Assembly: GCA_050084985.1 (NCBI GenBank)
Contig: JBITNC010000001.1
Location: 176,328,001-176,392,000 of the forward strand
Direction: 5' to 3'
DNA length: 64,000 nt
From: Nageia nagi
Taxonomy: Eukaryota > Pinophyta
Part shown: one piece after another, positions 32,700 to 44,689 of the stretch
Layout of the letters: each line of letters begins with the position of its first letter
Numbering within the stretch: the first letter of the stretch is position 1
Program-made: the position numbers and the translations under genes
The notes under the pieces: generated by a model
Database searches by the model: none
Told to the model about the DNA's origin: nothing
Seen by the model: the letters and a program-made list of their open reading frames with translations, nothing else

Positions 32700-35600
32700 T
32701 GGGGTCTCTACCTGCTAAAGAATGGAATCCTCTACTTGCTACTTCTAGTAGCTTGTTCAGAGATAGACTTGGTAGAGGTCTCAGCTTCTAGAATCAACTC
32801 TATCGAGAGGAATGGCTACATATTTTTATTTAGATCTTTAAGATCTTTATAGTTAATCTATGATAAGATACAAAATATCTTAATTTTCACTATATCTACT
32901 CTAAACCTTGTGAGAATGTTTTCTAGCCTTCCAACATGCAAAAATCTTATGATTACTTCCTGAGTTCACTCATTTATTTTCTATAAGTTTGAGATTTGCT
33001 TCTTAGAAAAGGACTATTCAAGAAATTGAATGGTATTAGCTACCCAACTAGCAGCACTACCCTATATATTTTGTTCTTCCCATAATTTGAGAGTGTTCAT
33101 CTCAATCAAAAAATTTAAAAATTTGTTAATAAATTCTAGCTCTATTATGAGTTGATGCTTATCAATATCTATGTTGAACACCAAATTTTAGAGTTCACAT
33201 ATATCTAAAATCCTCCTTAGATATAATTATCTTGGTTTGGAAGTGATCATTGCTATGTCCTTTTCAATCAAGACCTTTAAATAGGCCTACATTCTTTCTA
33301 ATACTATCTTGGGTGTATCTAGATCCAGCTGATGCAGAGTGATTTGAATGTGGAACTGCTTGAGTGCTTGTATTATTTTTTCCTTCAGCAAATGCAAGTG
33401 TGATAACATTATCATTCTATCTTCAACTTGATTCACCAAGGATTTTCTAAAATTCTTTATGAGCAATAAAAAATTTTAATTATCATCAGATAAAACTTTA
33501 TTTATTGCAATGATAGTTTGTAGCTTGATCTCAACCTACTTGACCTTTTGAATATAAATGACTATAACTTGAGCTTTGAGATCTTGTATTATTTGATTTG
33601 CAACATCTAGCTCAAATTTTGTTATTGTTATACTCTTATCAAATTTTGATTTTTTCTTGTCAAGATTTAGAATCAAGTCTTTACTTTTATTTTGCAACGC
33701 AGTTACTATTTTGTCTTTTAAGGGAGCAATCTTTCTTGTATTGATCTATTTTCTTGTTCAATTTTTCTATCTTAGTCCGCATTACTTGAAGACTTTTACT
33801 AGCTACCATTGAAGTATTTACCAAGAATCTTATTAAAAAAAGTTTCCTAATCAATAGGATCTATAATTTATGTAGAAAAAATAGATTTTATTTCCTCTTG
33901 TGAGGCTATAGGAATCAAAGAATATGGAGTAGTAATTCCACCTAATGTATATGTCTCCATTTGTTGAGTAGGCTATGACTACCAGGGAGGTGTTGGGTCT
34001 TGAACTTATATTTATTACTCTAACTCTTTCATGACATTTTTTTCATCCTTATCTTTATCCATTACACCAAAGTCTTTTTTTTTTATATTCATCATCATCA
34101 TCATCTCTCAATCCTCCTTTATGTGCAACTACTATAGATCTATTGGCTCCAAGTATGCTTCCCTTACCTTTTTGAGTTTGGGTTTGCTCCTTTTCTAGGG
34201 TTTATTCTTGCACTTGGGCTCCTTATGTAACACTAATGTCTACATCTTATTGATCTCTTAACTCTTCTATATCAAAAATTTCTACCTCTTTTTCCACTAC
34301 CTTTGGAACTTCTTTAATAGCCTCTAAAGGTGAAGGTACAATCATTTATGACTATGACCTTGTTGTAGTGGTGTAGGGCTTTCTTATAAGCCTCTTTTCT
34401 TTCTTTGGAATTTGTTATTTTTGAGAAAGGGTTTGAATTTTCTTTTTCTTCTTTAGAGAAAGCTCTTATGAAGAGGTGGTAGTGTTTGAAGGATTTTGTT
34501 CTCCCTTCTTTGAAAGTTCAACCATGCTGGATGGTTGTCCTACCTATACTGGACTTGCTCCTATAGTAGATTTTTTTTGAAAATGAGAAGGAAGGGGCTA
34601 TCCCAACTCTAACAAGGGACCTTTGGAATATTTAGCCTCCTAGTACTTATCATATCTAAATTTCTCAAATAATTCACTCTCTATGTGGTGAATTTTTGTT
34701 GTATACTCAAATCTAAACTTTATAAAATAATGAATTTTATTGGGACCCCATCCAAGATTTGCTAATTAGGTGAGGAATTCTAAGTTGAGAATAAAATATT
34801 ATCATTTATTTTCTCAATTTTTGTATTTTCTTATCCACTCAAGGGCTATCAAAGCCTTATTCAGGGGTGTGAACTCTCAATTAGGGTACATTTCTACCTT
34901 CTATTCAATTTTATTTACAAAATATTCTATATGAGGCTTACTCTCATGGAAAAAAGTTAGATATTTTTTTCTTGAACTTATTACTTGGGTCATTTCTACT
35001 AAAGGAGCATACATCCATGGAAATTTCACCATATCTACTTTAAAATTATGTACAATGAATTTAGCTATGCTATCTTTACATCTTATTTCTAAAAGAGTAA
35101 AATTTTCAATAGAAGTTGGTATATCTACAATAGATTTAAAATTACCCTCGAACCCATATTTGGTTTTTATGATACAAATTTTTCTTCCCATTTCTATTGA
35201 ATACAACTAGGGGGTTACATACTTGGGTAATAAAAAAGGTCTCTCAAAATACCCATACCTAATTATTATTGTATGATTTCTTAAGAAGTACTAATCATCG
35301 ATTTTGTTTCCTCCTTGTAGCTCCCTTATTATACTTTATGTAGTATATTGGGGAGTTTTTAAATCAAAATTTATACTATTATTGCATAGAACTTATCTAT
35401 GAACTCATAGTATGATCCATGCCACTTACTAAAAATTGGTACCATCAGATCGATTGGTGTTGGTGTAGCATTGGGATTTATTAGCTAAACTAGTAGCCCT
35501 ACCTCTATAAGTTTGTTAAGATTTTGATCGACAAAGAACCACCAAAGATATAAAGAGTGTTTGAATTTTGATTTTTTAATTTTGAACAAACACCTCTTTA

Positions 35601-36348
35601 TTTAATTAGTAATGAAAGCTAGAAAGTCATAGCAAATATGAGCCTCTATAGTATTATAAGCCATACATACCATGGCTTTATCTGCTTCAATCTAGGTTTT
35701 TTTTCATAGGATAACTATGAATGCTTGCAACACTTATTTATTATTTTTTCTTTCAAACAAGGATATTTGATAGCTTGACAAGAGTTGGACCTTCCTACTA
35801 TCTTGATATCTTCTGCTAATCTAGCTCACCATTTTATCTTAACTGACATAGAAGTTATTCTTCTCCTTTTTTAAATCAATTTGTTTCTTCACATGAAAAG
35901 TCCAATCAATTGGAATATCAAATACTTTGATGATGGAATAAAGAGAGTAATCTAGTATTGCTTCAAATTTTAGCTCTGATACATCTCTCTCTTCTAGGTT
36001 CTTGAACATTCTTATCTAGTAACCCTTTTAGTGATGTCTATGTGCTAATGAATATAATACCTTAAAGCAAGTAAACGACTCATAGGGCACATAATAAGCT
36101 AGGCCTTGGTAAATCATGATGTCCCTTTTTGAATGAGCTAGTGACTTCCCCTTCTTGATGACCTCCAATATATTATGCTATAGTAAAATGAAATTATGGT
36201 TGGTTCTCCATGTGTCTATGTGATTGGTCACCACCATCTTAGTCCAGTTTATTCCTAGGACATTCTCAAGATATTCTTCTTGCATGGTTAGAATCTCAAC
36301 ATCAATTTGATCTATTTCAACTATAGAATATTATTGATAAGTTGCCAT
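32700..36348 (-). pseudogene. Large accessory reading frame downstream of integrase (ORF3)
   Basis: It starts at an ATG at 36346-36348 (MATYQ, then stop-interrupted) and remains protein-like for about 3.6 kb to the 3' LTR. The N-terminal third includes VLGINWTKMVVTNHIDTW, KRDIMIYQGLAYYVPYES, IRMFKNLEERDVSELKF and VFDIPIDWTFHVKK. An intact 101-codon stretch lies at 34901-35206 (MYSIEMGRKICIIKTK, then DMVKFPWMYAPLVEMT). The middle is acidic and low-complexity (DDDDDEYKKK). The end has heptad-like lysine- and leucine-rich stretches suggesting coiled coil. I see no signal peptide or obvious membrane anchor, so envelope function is not supported. I do not recognise the family. Confidence 0.7.
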
Positions 36349-36904
36349 GATATCAACACCCTTCCTTGAACCTCTAGTTGTCATTTGAAAATGGTAATCT
36401 AGGCTATGCAAGGTATTATAACTTTTCTATCTCTTGATTCAATTCAACTCTAAAATATATAAGTTCTAAATGCTCTAGAAACTTGTGTGCTTGAAATTAG
36501 CTAAGTGATGAATTAAAGGGAATGGAGAGAATTTTATTTGTCCAAGGTTGGTAAGATTTCTATTAATGGAAATTAATATTTAAATATCTTGAGACCCATG
36601 TATTGTACAAATTGAGCTAGCATAAGTTAGATAAGTAGTTTCAAAGCATGCCAAACTTGATTTGTGGTACTTGTGCAATAGTTTGTGAAATTTGGGAAAA
36701 TATTTTCTTAAATGCTTCCTTATTCAATTGATAGTTGAGAAATACATCAATATTAACTCTTGATCATGCCAAATTAATGTTGAATATTAATAACTATCTA
36801 CTTTTTGAGAACTATATGTAGAAGATGTACAAATCCCCTTTTTTAAAAAACTATTTACAATATACATTACTTTGCAGGTACTACAAGATCATCTCATCAC
36901 CTGG
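36349..36904 (-). other. Spacer between integrase and ORF3
   Basis: About 550 bp, AT-rich, without a readable frame. It may hold the 5' region needed for expression of ORF3, but no promoter or splice site can be assigned by eye. Confidence 0.45.
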
Positions 36905-38150
36905 TAATGTTTCAAATAGATCCCATTTATGGGAACAAGTAATTCCTAAGACCAGGTAATATATTGCAATTTGAATGCATTACTTTGCATAGCTTGAGTG
37001 ATGATGTAAGGTTCGCTTCAAAGATAATCAAATTTTTTATGTCTTCTAGGCTTTGCTTTTTTTTTTAATTCCATTTGAAGACAATATCACCTGGTTCAAA
37101 CTTCACCTGAGAAGATTTTTTCTTATCAAATCATTTCTTGATAATGTGCTAGTGATGCTAAAATAATTCATATACTTTATTCCAATATTTCTCTAATTTT
37201 AGAAGCTGACTATACTTGGATTGTAGTGGCTCAAAGTTATAGTCCTCCATTTCTTGCAAGATTTTCAATGTTGGTAAATCCATGTGTATTAGCAACATAG
37301 GTATTTTACCATATACCAATGCATATGGGGATGTTTTTATTGTTAATTTTATACTGGTCCTATCTATCCATAATGTAAAGTTTAATTGTGTATGCCATTG
37401 TTTAGGATTTCCTTCAATTATTCTCTTGATGATCTAGTTAGATTTTTGTTAGTTAATTTAGCTAACCTATTACCTTATGGGTAATATTTTGAAGAAAACA
37501 ACTAGTACACTCTATATTGAGCCACAAAGCTTGATAAATTACCTCCAATAAATGTTAGGCCATTATCTAACATAATAGTCTATAGGATTCCAAAGTGAAT
37601 GATTATCCTTTTAATCATTTCTATCATTGCTTCTTGATTTACATTTTTACATGGTATAGCCTCTGACCATCTAGTGAAGTAATCTATTACAATCAAAATA
37701 AACTTGTGTCCTACTAGGAATTTGAGTTTATAACACCAATGAAGTCCATACCCCATTGTTAAAAGGGTTATTTAACTACCATAGGTTTAAGAGGTATTGC
37801 AATTCATCTCCTCTTTCCCACAAATCTATTGCATTTATCATATTCTTAAGCAATCTTGCATGTATCTTGATATATCATGGGCCAATAATATTCAACTTGT
37901 AATAATTTTGTTGCTATATTTGATCCACTATAATGCCTAGTAGGGAATCTATAATAAAATTCATGCAATATTCTACAATATTCATCTTGAGTCATACATC
38001 TTATTAGGGTTTGATAAAAAAAATTTCTATACAAATGGTCATCCATCATGATAAACTTGATGTCATGCAACTTGAATCTCTTTCTTTGAAATCTATCCAA
38101 AGCTTTAGGGAACCTACCAGTTTAGAAATAAAATATGATTTGTTTAATCA
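36905..38150 (-). pseudogene. Gypsy integrase (13.7-kb element)
   Basis: The N-terminal zinc-binding region is in the open stretch 37846-38100 (HEFYYRFPTRHYSGSNIATK, then EYYWPMIYQDTCKIA and C..C just after). The core follows with WGMDFIGVINS, VIDYFTRWSEA (first Asp), MLDNGLTFIGG (second Asp) and, near 37451-37477, GNRLAKLTN. In the last, the Glu usual in the NGQAESTNK-type motif is Lys. The C-terminal part ends LLVPINGIYLKHY near 36910. Loss of the catalytic Glu and several stops show it cannot act. Confidence 0.88.
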
Positions 38151-38219
38151 AATAACTTTTTTGATTGAGTTGTTCATCCTTTATTAGAGTGATCATATGT
38201 GAAGCTTTAGCTATACTTT

Positions 38220-38670
38220 CATAAAGAACCTTACTTTTAATCAGATTGGTTGGCTTAATTTCTATATCATATTCTATTATTTTAAAAATGCAACCAACCT
38301 TTCCTTCACCTAGATCTCCTTGTATAATATAAGTTTTTTACATCTAGATAGTAAATGCAAAGATTATGTTATCGGAGACATAATGCTTGAATTTTTTAAG
38401 TCCCTTCATTATGGAAAATAATTGTTTTTCAATAAATGAGTACCTTTATTGGTGTTGATGTAGTGTGTAACTATGAAAGGCAATTAGATGCTCTTCATTG
38501 TTATCATCTTTTTGTGCTAGAATTGTAGTAATGCTCCTATCTACTCCATATGCATACATAATGAAATCTTTTGCCATATCAATATATTGAAGCATAATAG
38601 CTTCTATTATAGCCTTTTTTATTTCTTTTAAGGCTACTTTTACTTCATATGATCAAGAAAATACATCTTT
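38220..38670 (-). pseudogene. Canonical Gypsy RNase H domain after reverse transcriptase
   Basis: Minus-strand residues FIMYAYGVDRSITTILAQ, EEHLIAFHSYTLHQHQ, YSFIEKQLFSIMKGLKKFKH and KVGCIFKIIEYDIEIKPTN match the Gypsy RNase H that follows reverse transcriptase. The frame is nearly continuous with reverse transcriptase upstream and integrase downstream. The expected D-H between KKFKHY and the next block is lost. Confidence 0.8.
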
Positions 38671-38679
38671 CTTTAGCAT

Positions 38680-39490
38680 TGAAGTGATTAAGGATACAAT
38701 ATCTGAAAAATTATTAATAAATTTTCTAACAAAATTGATTTGACCAAGGAATGATTATAAGGCCTTCTTGTTGGAGGGAAGTGGAAATGCTTTAGTAGCT
38801 TTTAATCTATCTAGATTGATTTCTAGTCCCTCTTTTGAGATAATGTGGCCAAGTAATTTTTCTTGGTTGACCATAAAAATTGATTTTTTTGAATTAATTG
38901 AAATGCCATATTTCATTCATATTTCAAAGATTTGTCCTATATATTCCAGATGATCATTTCTACTTCTAGAGAAGACTATGATATCATCTAGATAGATCAG
39001 TATAATCTTCTTTATTAGTTCACCAAATGCATGATCCATGGCTCTTTGAAAGGTAGCTCCCATATTAGAAAGACCAAATGGCATTCTTTGAAAAGCAAAT
39101 GTCTCCTATTTAGTTGTAAATGCAATTTTGAATTGATCTCTATCTTTCATCCAAATCTAGTTAAATCTTAAGTAACCATCAATCATTGAAAAACAACAAG
39201 CTCCAGCTACTTATGTAGAATCTATTCCATAGGAGGGAGAGGATAATTGTCTTTAAGATACACTTTATTTAAATTGTTAAAATCAACATAGAGTCTAGTT
39301 TTTCCACGTTTCTTTCTAACAAGAACTAGATTTGCAACACAAGAAGAATGCTTGATAGGATAAATAATTTTTGAATCAAATAGATTTATTAACTCTTATT
39401 TTATAGCTTCCTCTATTTTTGGGTTGATTGATCTTTATTTTTACCTATATGGTTTGACATCTAGTTCAATTTCAATTGTGTGTTGGATGA
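38680..39490 (-). pseudogene. Gypsy reverse transcriptase (13.7-kb element)
   Basis: Motifs in order: IEIELDVKPYR, EEAIK then LFDSKIIYPIKHSSCVANLV, VRKKRGKTRLYVDFNNLNKV, KDNYPLPPME, then ATFQRAMDHAFGEL, IYLDDIIVFSRS and LLGHIISKEGLEINLDRLKA. The catalytic YLDD is intact at 38983-38994. The frame is long, with few stops after YLDD and a frameshift upstream. It copies element RNA into DNA in the particle. Confidence 0.92.
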
Positions 39491-39939
39491 CACTTTTGTC
39501 ATATGTCTTGAGATCATTATAAGTCTAGGTAATTACTTGGAAAAACCTATGATAAATTTGAGATAACTTTTTTGTATCAAAACACTCTGAACTAACTTTT
39601 ATATACTTTCTAGATTCTACTTCCAACTCAACATAATTCTTCTTCAAGATAGCCAAACACTTATCCTTTTGTATATCTTCTAAATCAAATAGTCTTTCAA
39701 AAAAGAGCAATTCTTTTGGTATAACATTATTTTTGAGTTGAATAAGATCAAATTTTTAAAAATAATCAAGTATTTTCTAAATACCAAAAGTATGAGCCAC
39801 TAATTTGTCCATGAGGAAGTTCATAATATGCTCATTGGAGTCAAATACTTGCTAGAAGTTTATAGCATTAGGTACTAAAGGCTTACATTAAACTTTAACT
39901 CCAAGAGCTTCTCTTTTACAATGAGCAAGATTATAACAT
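39491..39939 (-). other. Linker between upstream RNase H and reverse transcriptase
   Basis: It includes a 61-codon open stretch at 39525-39710 (LFDLEDIQKDKCLAILKKNY, then VESRKYIKVSSECFDTKK). This resembles the pre-RT linker seen in large plant Gypsy polyproteins. No catalytic motif was recognised. Confidence 0.5.
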
Positions 39940-40325
39940 GCCTCTCTTCTAGCAAGTGCATCAGCTATTTAGTTGTGTCTTCTAGAAATAAATATAAAAT
40001 TGATAGCCAAAAATGAGTTTAATAAATTTCACACTCTATTCTTGTAGTTCTTCATATAATGATGTTTTGCGCTAATCTGATTTCTGATCTGCTTAATGAC
40101 CAATTCTAAATCACATGGACAATCAAGCACTTGATACCTATACTAATTATTTTATATAACCTTAAACATAGGGCTTCGTACTTAGTATTATTATTTGTAC
40201 AAGTCCATGTGAATTGAAAGGAGAATCTTTTGGTATTTCTCTTAGGAGATTTGAACACCACTCCAGTTTTACATCCATGTCTATATCAAGATCCATCTAA
40301 ATACATCATCCATATCTCATGTTCT
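39940..40325 (-). pseudogene. RNase H-like domain located upstream of reverse transcriptase
   Basis: On the minus strand one frame reads EIWMMYLDGS (first Asp at about 40289-40297), then GCKTGVVFKSPKRNTKRFSF, CTNNNTKYEALCLRL (second acidic residue, Glu), IGIKCLIVHV, then after a stop ELVIKQIRNQISAKHHYMKN, and ISRRHN followed by IADALARR (39948-39965). YxDGS, CTNN..YEAL and ADALAR are hallmarks of the archaeal/plant-type RNase H also found as a second RNase H in Tat-group elements. The third Asp, expected in a GDSEL-type motif, is lost. It sits between protease and reverse transcriptase, not after the canonical RNase H. Confidence 0.85.
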
Positions 40326-40339
40326 TTATTAGTAGTAAC

Positions 40340-41294
40340 TGATATTGGTTGAGTTTTCTCATATAAATAATAATTTTTCATACCAACATTTGTTACCTAA
40401 TAATTCAAATTATTTATTGAAAGAACTTCAGTTGGTAGTAGTGATTCCTTTAGTATGTCACTTTCAAATACTTCTACTAGTTATAAATCATTCATACAGT
40501 TTTGTTCAATGATCCTTTTGAGATGGATAGTTTTGGTGCCTTCATTCAAAATTTTCACCCATTTATTTTGGAAATAAAGAAGAAGGTGATTGTAGTCTAA
40601 AGCTAGGTATCCTTCCAATTTAGTAGTAAATTCTCTAGAATGACATATTTTGAATAAAGGTGAAATATCAACTACAATAATATCTTGGACAACATAAATA
40701 TTAGGAAAAGCATTCAAAGTTATTTGAACTCTTTTGACACTAACAACTACATCTAATAAGGAAGAATATAATTATATGGCACCATCAATACATCTTGTAA
40801 TATATATCTTCATTTTATTTGCAATAACTTTAGATATCATAATTATTGCAGCTTCAGTATCAATCATACAATTGTTCATCACCCAACCTTCTAGTCTCAT
40901 AGATAAATAGAAAGGTGGGGGTCTTGTTATACCTATTGGAGCTATAAGAACATCTTCAAACATTGCATAGATAAGATTATCTTCATTTACCCTTTTTTTT
41001 ACTATTTATTAACTTCAAAGCTTCTTGCAAAAGGTCTAATTGACCTGGTATCTTTAATGCATCAAACATAGTCATCTTAGAAGGAGTTTTTTTTAATTCT
41101 TTAATAATATTATATGGATCATATGAGATAAACTTACTTAGTTTTTCTTTTTGATCTATTTTGAAATCTTGAATAGCCTTTTCTTTATGATAATTAGTAA
41201 TGAAAGGATATCTCAATGTATTGGGTCTCTCCTTATCTAAGACTTCTTTTCTAGTTGCAATGGGGTTTGTTTCAACTGGGACATTAGTACTCAT
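40340..41294 (-). pseudogene. Gypsy protease region (13.7-kb element)
   Basis: Three open stretches. 40983-41294 carries IIKELKKTPSKMTMFDALKI, the segment that precedes protease in plant Gypsy. 40772-40963 carries the active-site region MNNCMIDTEAAIIMISKVIA, where the aspartic protease D-T-G is D-T-E. 40481-40717 carries FPNIYVVQDIIVVDISPLFK and CHSREFTTKLEGYLALDYNH. The changed active-site Gly and frame breaks argue against activity. Confidence 0.8.
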
Positions 41295-41329
41295 ATTGAT
41301 AGAATAGTACCTAAATTTATTGGAACTTA

Positions 41330-42604
41330 ATGTTGTTGGTTCTACAGTTGAGCTAAAGGAGCCTTAGCTTTCTTATTTTTAGGTTGTACTTGAGTGGATG
41401 TTCAATATTACTGAATGGCTTGAGGTTGCTATAAAACTATTAAAGAAATTGCTCTAGTTTGAACATAATTTACTTATTCTTTAGCACATCTCAAAAGCTA
41501 AAAGTTCACCAATATGAGATCATTAGTTAAATTTGATGTAGGTTCCACCATCTGGTCAAAATGTAAGCCCAAGTACTAGTGTTGATACATTGCACATGAA
41601 TCTAGAAAATAAGGAGTTGAACATGGTGGACACCATTTTGTAATGCTCAAAGCAACACTATCTATAGAAGTAGTCATAACAATATTTTCAATTATTTTGG
41701 CTAGTTGATCTTGGGCTAAAATCTTAGTTGATACTAATTATCATATATTCTATAATTAAAACCATGATTCTACCTTTCTTGCAAAGTGGACTTATTGGTT
41801 AGATTCTTGATAGTTACCTCCAACTACCTTATTATTTTATATTCTTATGATTTAAGTTCAACACCAATACTTATGGATGCAAGATCAGGTAATGTTGGTA
41901 ACTAGTTTTGAATAATAAGTTTGGGAGGAGGTGGTAAGGCTAGAACTCCAAGGTGACCTATTTGTAAAGCCTATTTAGGAGGCAAATTTGGAAATAAAAG
42001 TATGATTATTATAGGTTGCATTTTACTAGAGGATACCAGGGTATGTTTTTGTAATTTTTACTATTTGGTAAACATGTAAAAATGTATCTCTTGACATAAC
42101 AATGAGCATATTGAGGTTAGGAAAGAAGGATTTCCTATAATACACCAAAGCTTATGCATTTGTTGGTCTAATCCTTACTGGTATGGATTTCTATGTTCTT
42201 TCAAATTTGATATTAAAATCATTAATGGATTTATAAGAAAGTTTTTTAATACATGCTATAAAGCTAGAGAACATGCTATCATCACCATCTATAGCAAATA
42301 TTTTAATTAGAATCTAACATAACTCTTCCCATGAATTTATAGATTGGAGGGTAAGAGCTCTAAACCACTCAACTGCTTTGCTTTTAAAAGAATATGATAG
42401 TAATCTAGTCATCATGATTTCATCTATAATATCAAAGCTTAAAGCTAACAAAGATACGTCTTGACAATATTCATATGGTGTCTTTTCAAAGCCATCATAT
42501 TTGGGTAAGACTTTAAAAGTTTCTTGAGGTATATAAGGGTAATTACCAGCAACAACCAAAGGATGACTATTATTTTAGGTAAACAAATTTATTGGTTGAG
42601 CCAT
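41330..42604 (-). pseudogene. Gypsy gag (13.7-kb element)
   Basis: Start ATG at 42602-42604 (MAQPINLFT, then a stop). The open stretch 42314-42559 has YIPQETFKVLPKYDGFEKTP, DEIMMTRLLSYSFKSKAVEW and SINSWEEL, the gag capsid signature of plant Gypsy. The downstream half is broken, and no clear zinc knuckle was found. The leader 42605-42992 separates it from the LTR; a primer-binding site could not be assigned with confidence. Confidence 0.8.
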
Positions 42605-42992
42605 ACTTGGAGAATGGATAGGAGATAAAGGATTTTTGGGAACTAAGTCAAATACAACTGACAATAGGATTACCCTTAAGGGGAGCAAAAAAAATACAAT
42701 CCAAGAAATATTTCACCTAATCCTCCTATGAGGAACTAATAGGTCTTAAAAATTTAGGGTGTCTAAAGGAATTTTTGGTACTACTTCTAGTTAGTCTATA
42801 TTTTAGAGGTACTAGGGTTCAAAACATTAACTGGTTGATAGTAGAGTTACCAATAAGGTTAAAATAATCTTATAATCTTGAAGGATTTAATTGATAGCCC
42901 ACTAGATGAGGCTATTAGGCCTAACTATGCCTGTTAAATATGGAATTTAGCTTGTTGGTCCCATCAAGTATGCCAAAAATAGAACTAGCTAC

Positions 42993-44689
42993 TATTGATC
43001 GATATAACATAACCTCAAAGGGTTTGGTCTAATCGTGTTCTCTAGTGCTTGCAATGGTAGGTTATTTGAGAGAGTAGAAGGTGATGGGGATTCACTTGTA
43101 TTGGTTTTTTGCACAATCTTTGATTTATAGGTTGGTTCCTATCTATATTTAAGGTCAAAAGTAATAGCAAAAAATGAAAAGATAAAGAGTTATAGGAAAG
43201 ATATAAGTAAATAAAAAGAGCTATAAAAATATAAAATATACAACTCGAGCATTGCAACACAAGTAGCAATCCATGGCCAAAATCAAGAATAGTAAGCTAT
43301 CTTGCACTTGGGGTCTTACAATCATAATACATAGCCATAATTTGGAGAAAATATTTCACATATAACATCCATAAAAGTAAAAAATATCCACTTTATTACA
43401 AAAGGATAAAGCATTATCTATTTGTATAATCATACTTGAATAGATCTTATATATTTGGGTAAATTTACTAAGATGTTTGACCTTTTGGATCTCTAAAAGT
43501 TAGCTATTTATACATCCTTCCCTCATTCTAGGTGGTTGTGTTTCAATAATATACATTATTGCTAGCATTAAATGAAACAACTAAAATAATACTATTTATA
43601 TAAATACTACAATTATATTAGATTACACAATGAATAAATACCAATAGCATGACTATCTAGGAATTTGCAATTTTTGAATAGCCATGTCCATAGAGCTGCA
43701 ATCCTTTTGACATGTCATTGACTACACCTTGTTTGGCCTTGTAGCTAATTGAAGATAGAATTATAGCTATTTGAATAATTATTTATCTACAAATTGATAG
43801 GTACAATTTGATACTATGCTTTGTCAGCTACTATCTACTTATCTATAACCTTTATGATCCCTACTGTAGATGTCAATAATTAGAGTAATGGTGGTTAGTA
43901 AACATTATGTTAACTTAGTTGAAGAAGAAACTACCATTTTTATATGGAAATGGATTGGTGTCAACATATTAATAGGGCCCCAAGGGTCAAACACTTCAAA
44001 TAAAGTGGACCCAAGTTTTCCTTCTTATGTGTTACTCTTACCTTTGCTTGGTGGGTTTTATTTTTTTTTTCAAGTTTTATTGATGATCTAGCTCTTTTAG
44101 GACCTACTAATTTTAATTAAAAATTATGACATCATCACTTAGAATTGGTGGGCTCTATTTGATGTCTTCACAAATCTTTATTTGCCATTGCATGTTTTAG
44201 GATCTGCTGATTTTAATAAAAAATTATGATATCATGTCTTAAAATCGATGGGCTTTGTTTAATATCTTTACAAATCTTCATCCACCATTGCATGTTTCGA
44301 AACCTATTGATTTCAATCAAAATTTATGATATTATCATTCAAAATCAATGGATTCTATTTGATGTGTTGGATCTGAATTTATACAACTATTGGACACTTG
44401 TATTAATAATTTTTGAACACTCTAAGGGAATGAATATATCTCCCATATACTTTTACTTACAATTCCTAGGAACTCTAAGATAAAGAAATGAAAATAGAAA
44501 GAATTGGTAAAAATTAAGGAATAAAAGAATTTACAATTTCCAAAGACCTATATTTACATAACTCCTAGACATTTGCATTTACAATTCTTGGACACTTTAA
44601 GTGAATGAAATGAGAATAGGATAAATTGATAAGAATAAAAAAATAATTTTGTATTACCTTGATTCAAAGTGTAATTCTAAAATAATATA
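42993..44689 (-). repeat. 5' LTR of the 13.7-kb Gypsy element
   Basis: 1,697 bp, alignable throughout to 30977-32682. The low-coordinate edge reads TATTGATCGATATAAC, where the partner has TG at the first two bases. The high edge is AATATA, where the partner has AATACA. A TATA-like box is at 43506-43512 on the minus strand. Three 100-bp U3 repeats are marked at 44116, 44216 and 44315. Confidence 0.88.

Larger units (their letters stand above)
30977..44689 (-). mobile_element. Complete 13.7-kb Gypsy retrotransposon with extra RNase H and 3' frame
   Basis: Minus-strand element of 13,713 bp bounded by LTRs 42993-44689 (5') and 30977-32682 (3'). Order along the element: LTR, leader, gag, protease, RNase H-like domain, reverse transcriptase, RNase H, integrase, a roughly 3.6-kb extra frame, LTR. 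Flanking 5-mers are ATTAA (30972-30976) and ATTAC (44690-44694), a target-site duplication with one change. The site joins to a sequence closely matching the paralogous flank at about 30534-30570. LTRs have diverged by roughly 15% by eye, so it is old. Two RNase H domains suggest the Tat group of Gypsy, but domain order is unusual. Confidence 0.9.

Noticed and set aside
32700-36348. Envelope-like glycoprotein gene
   Set aside because: The position fits an Athila envelope-like frame, but I see no signal peptide, transmembrane anchor or cleavage site; kept as an unrecognised accessory frame.
42950-42992. Primer-binding site of the 13.7-kb Gypsy element
   Set aside because: Sequence next to the 5' LTR (on the minus strand, TTTTTGGCATACTTGATG) is too degenerate to match a specific tRNA.
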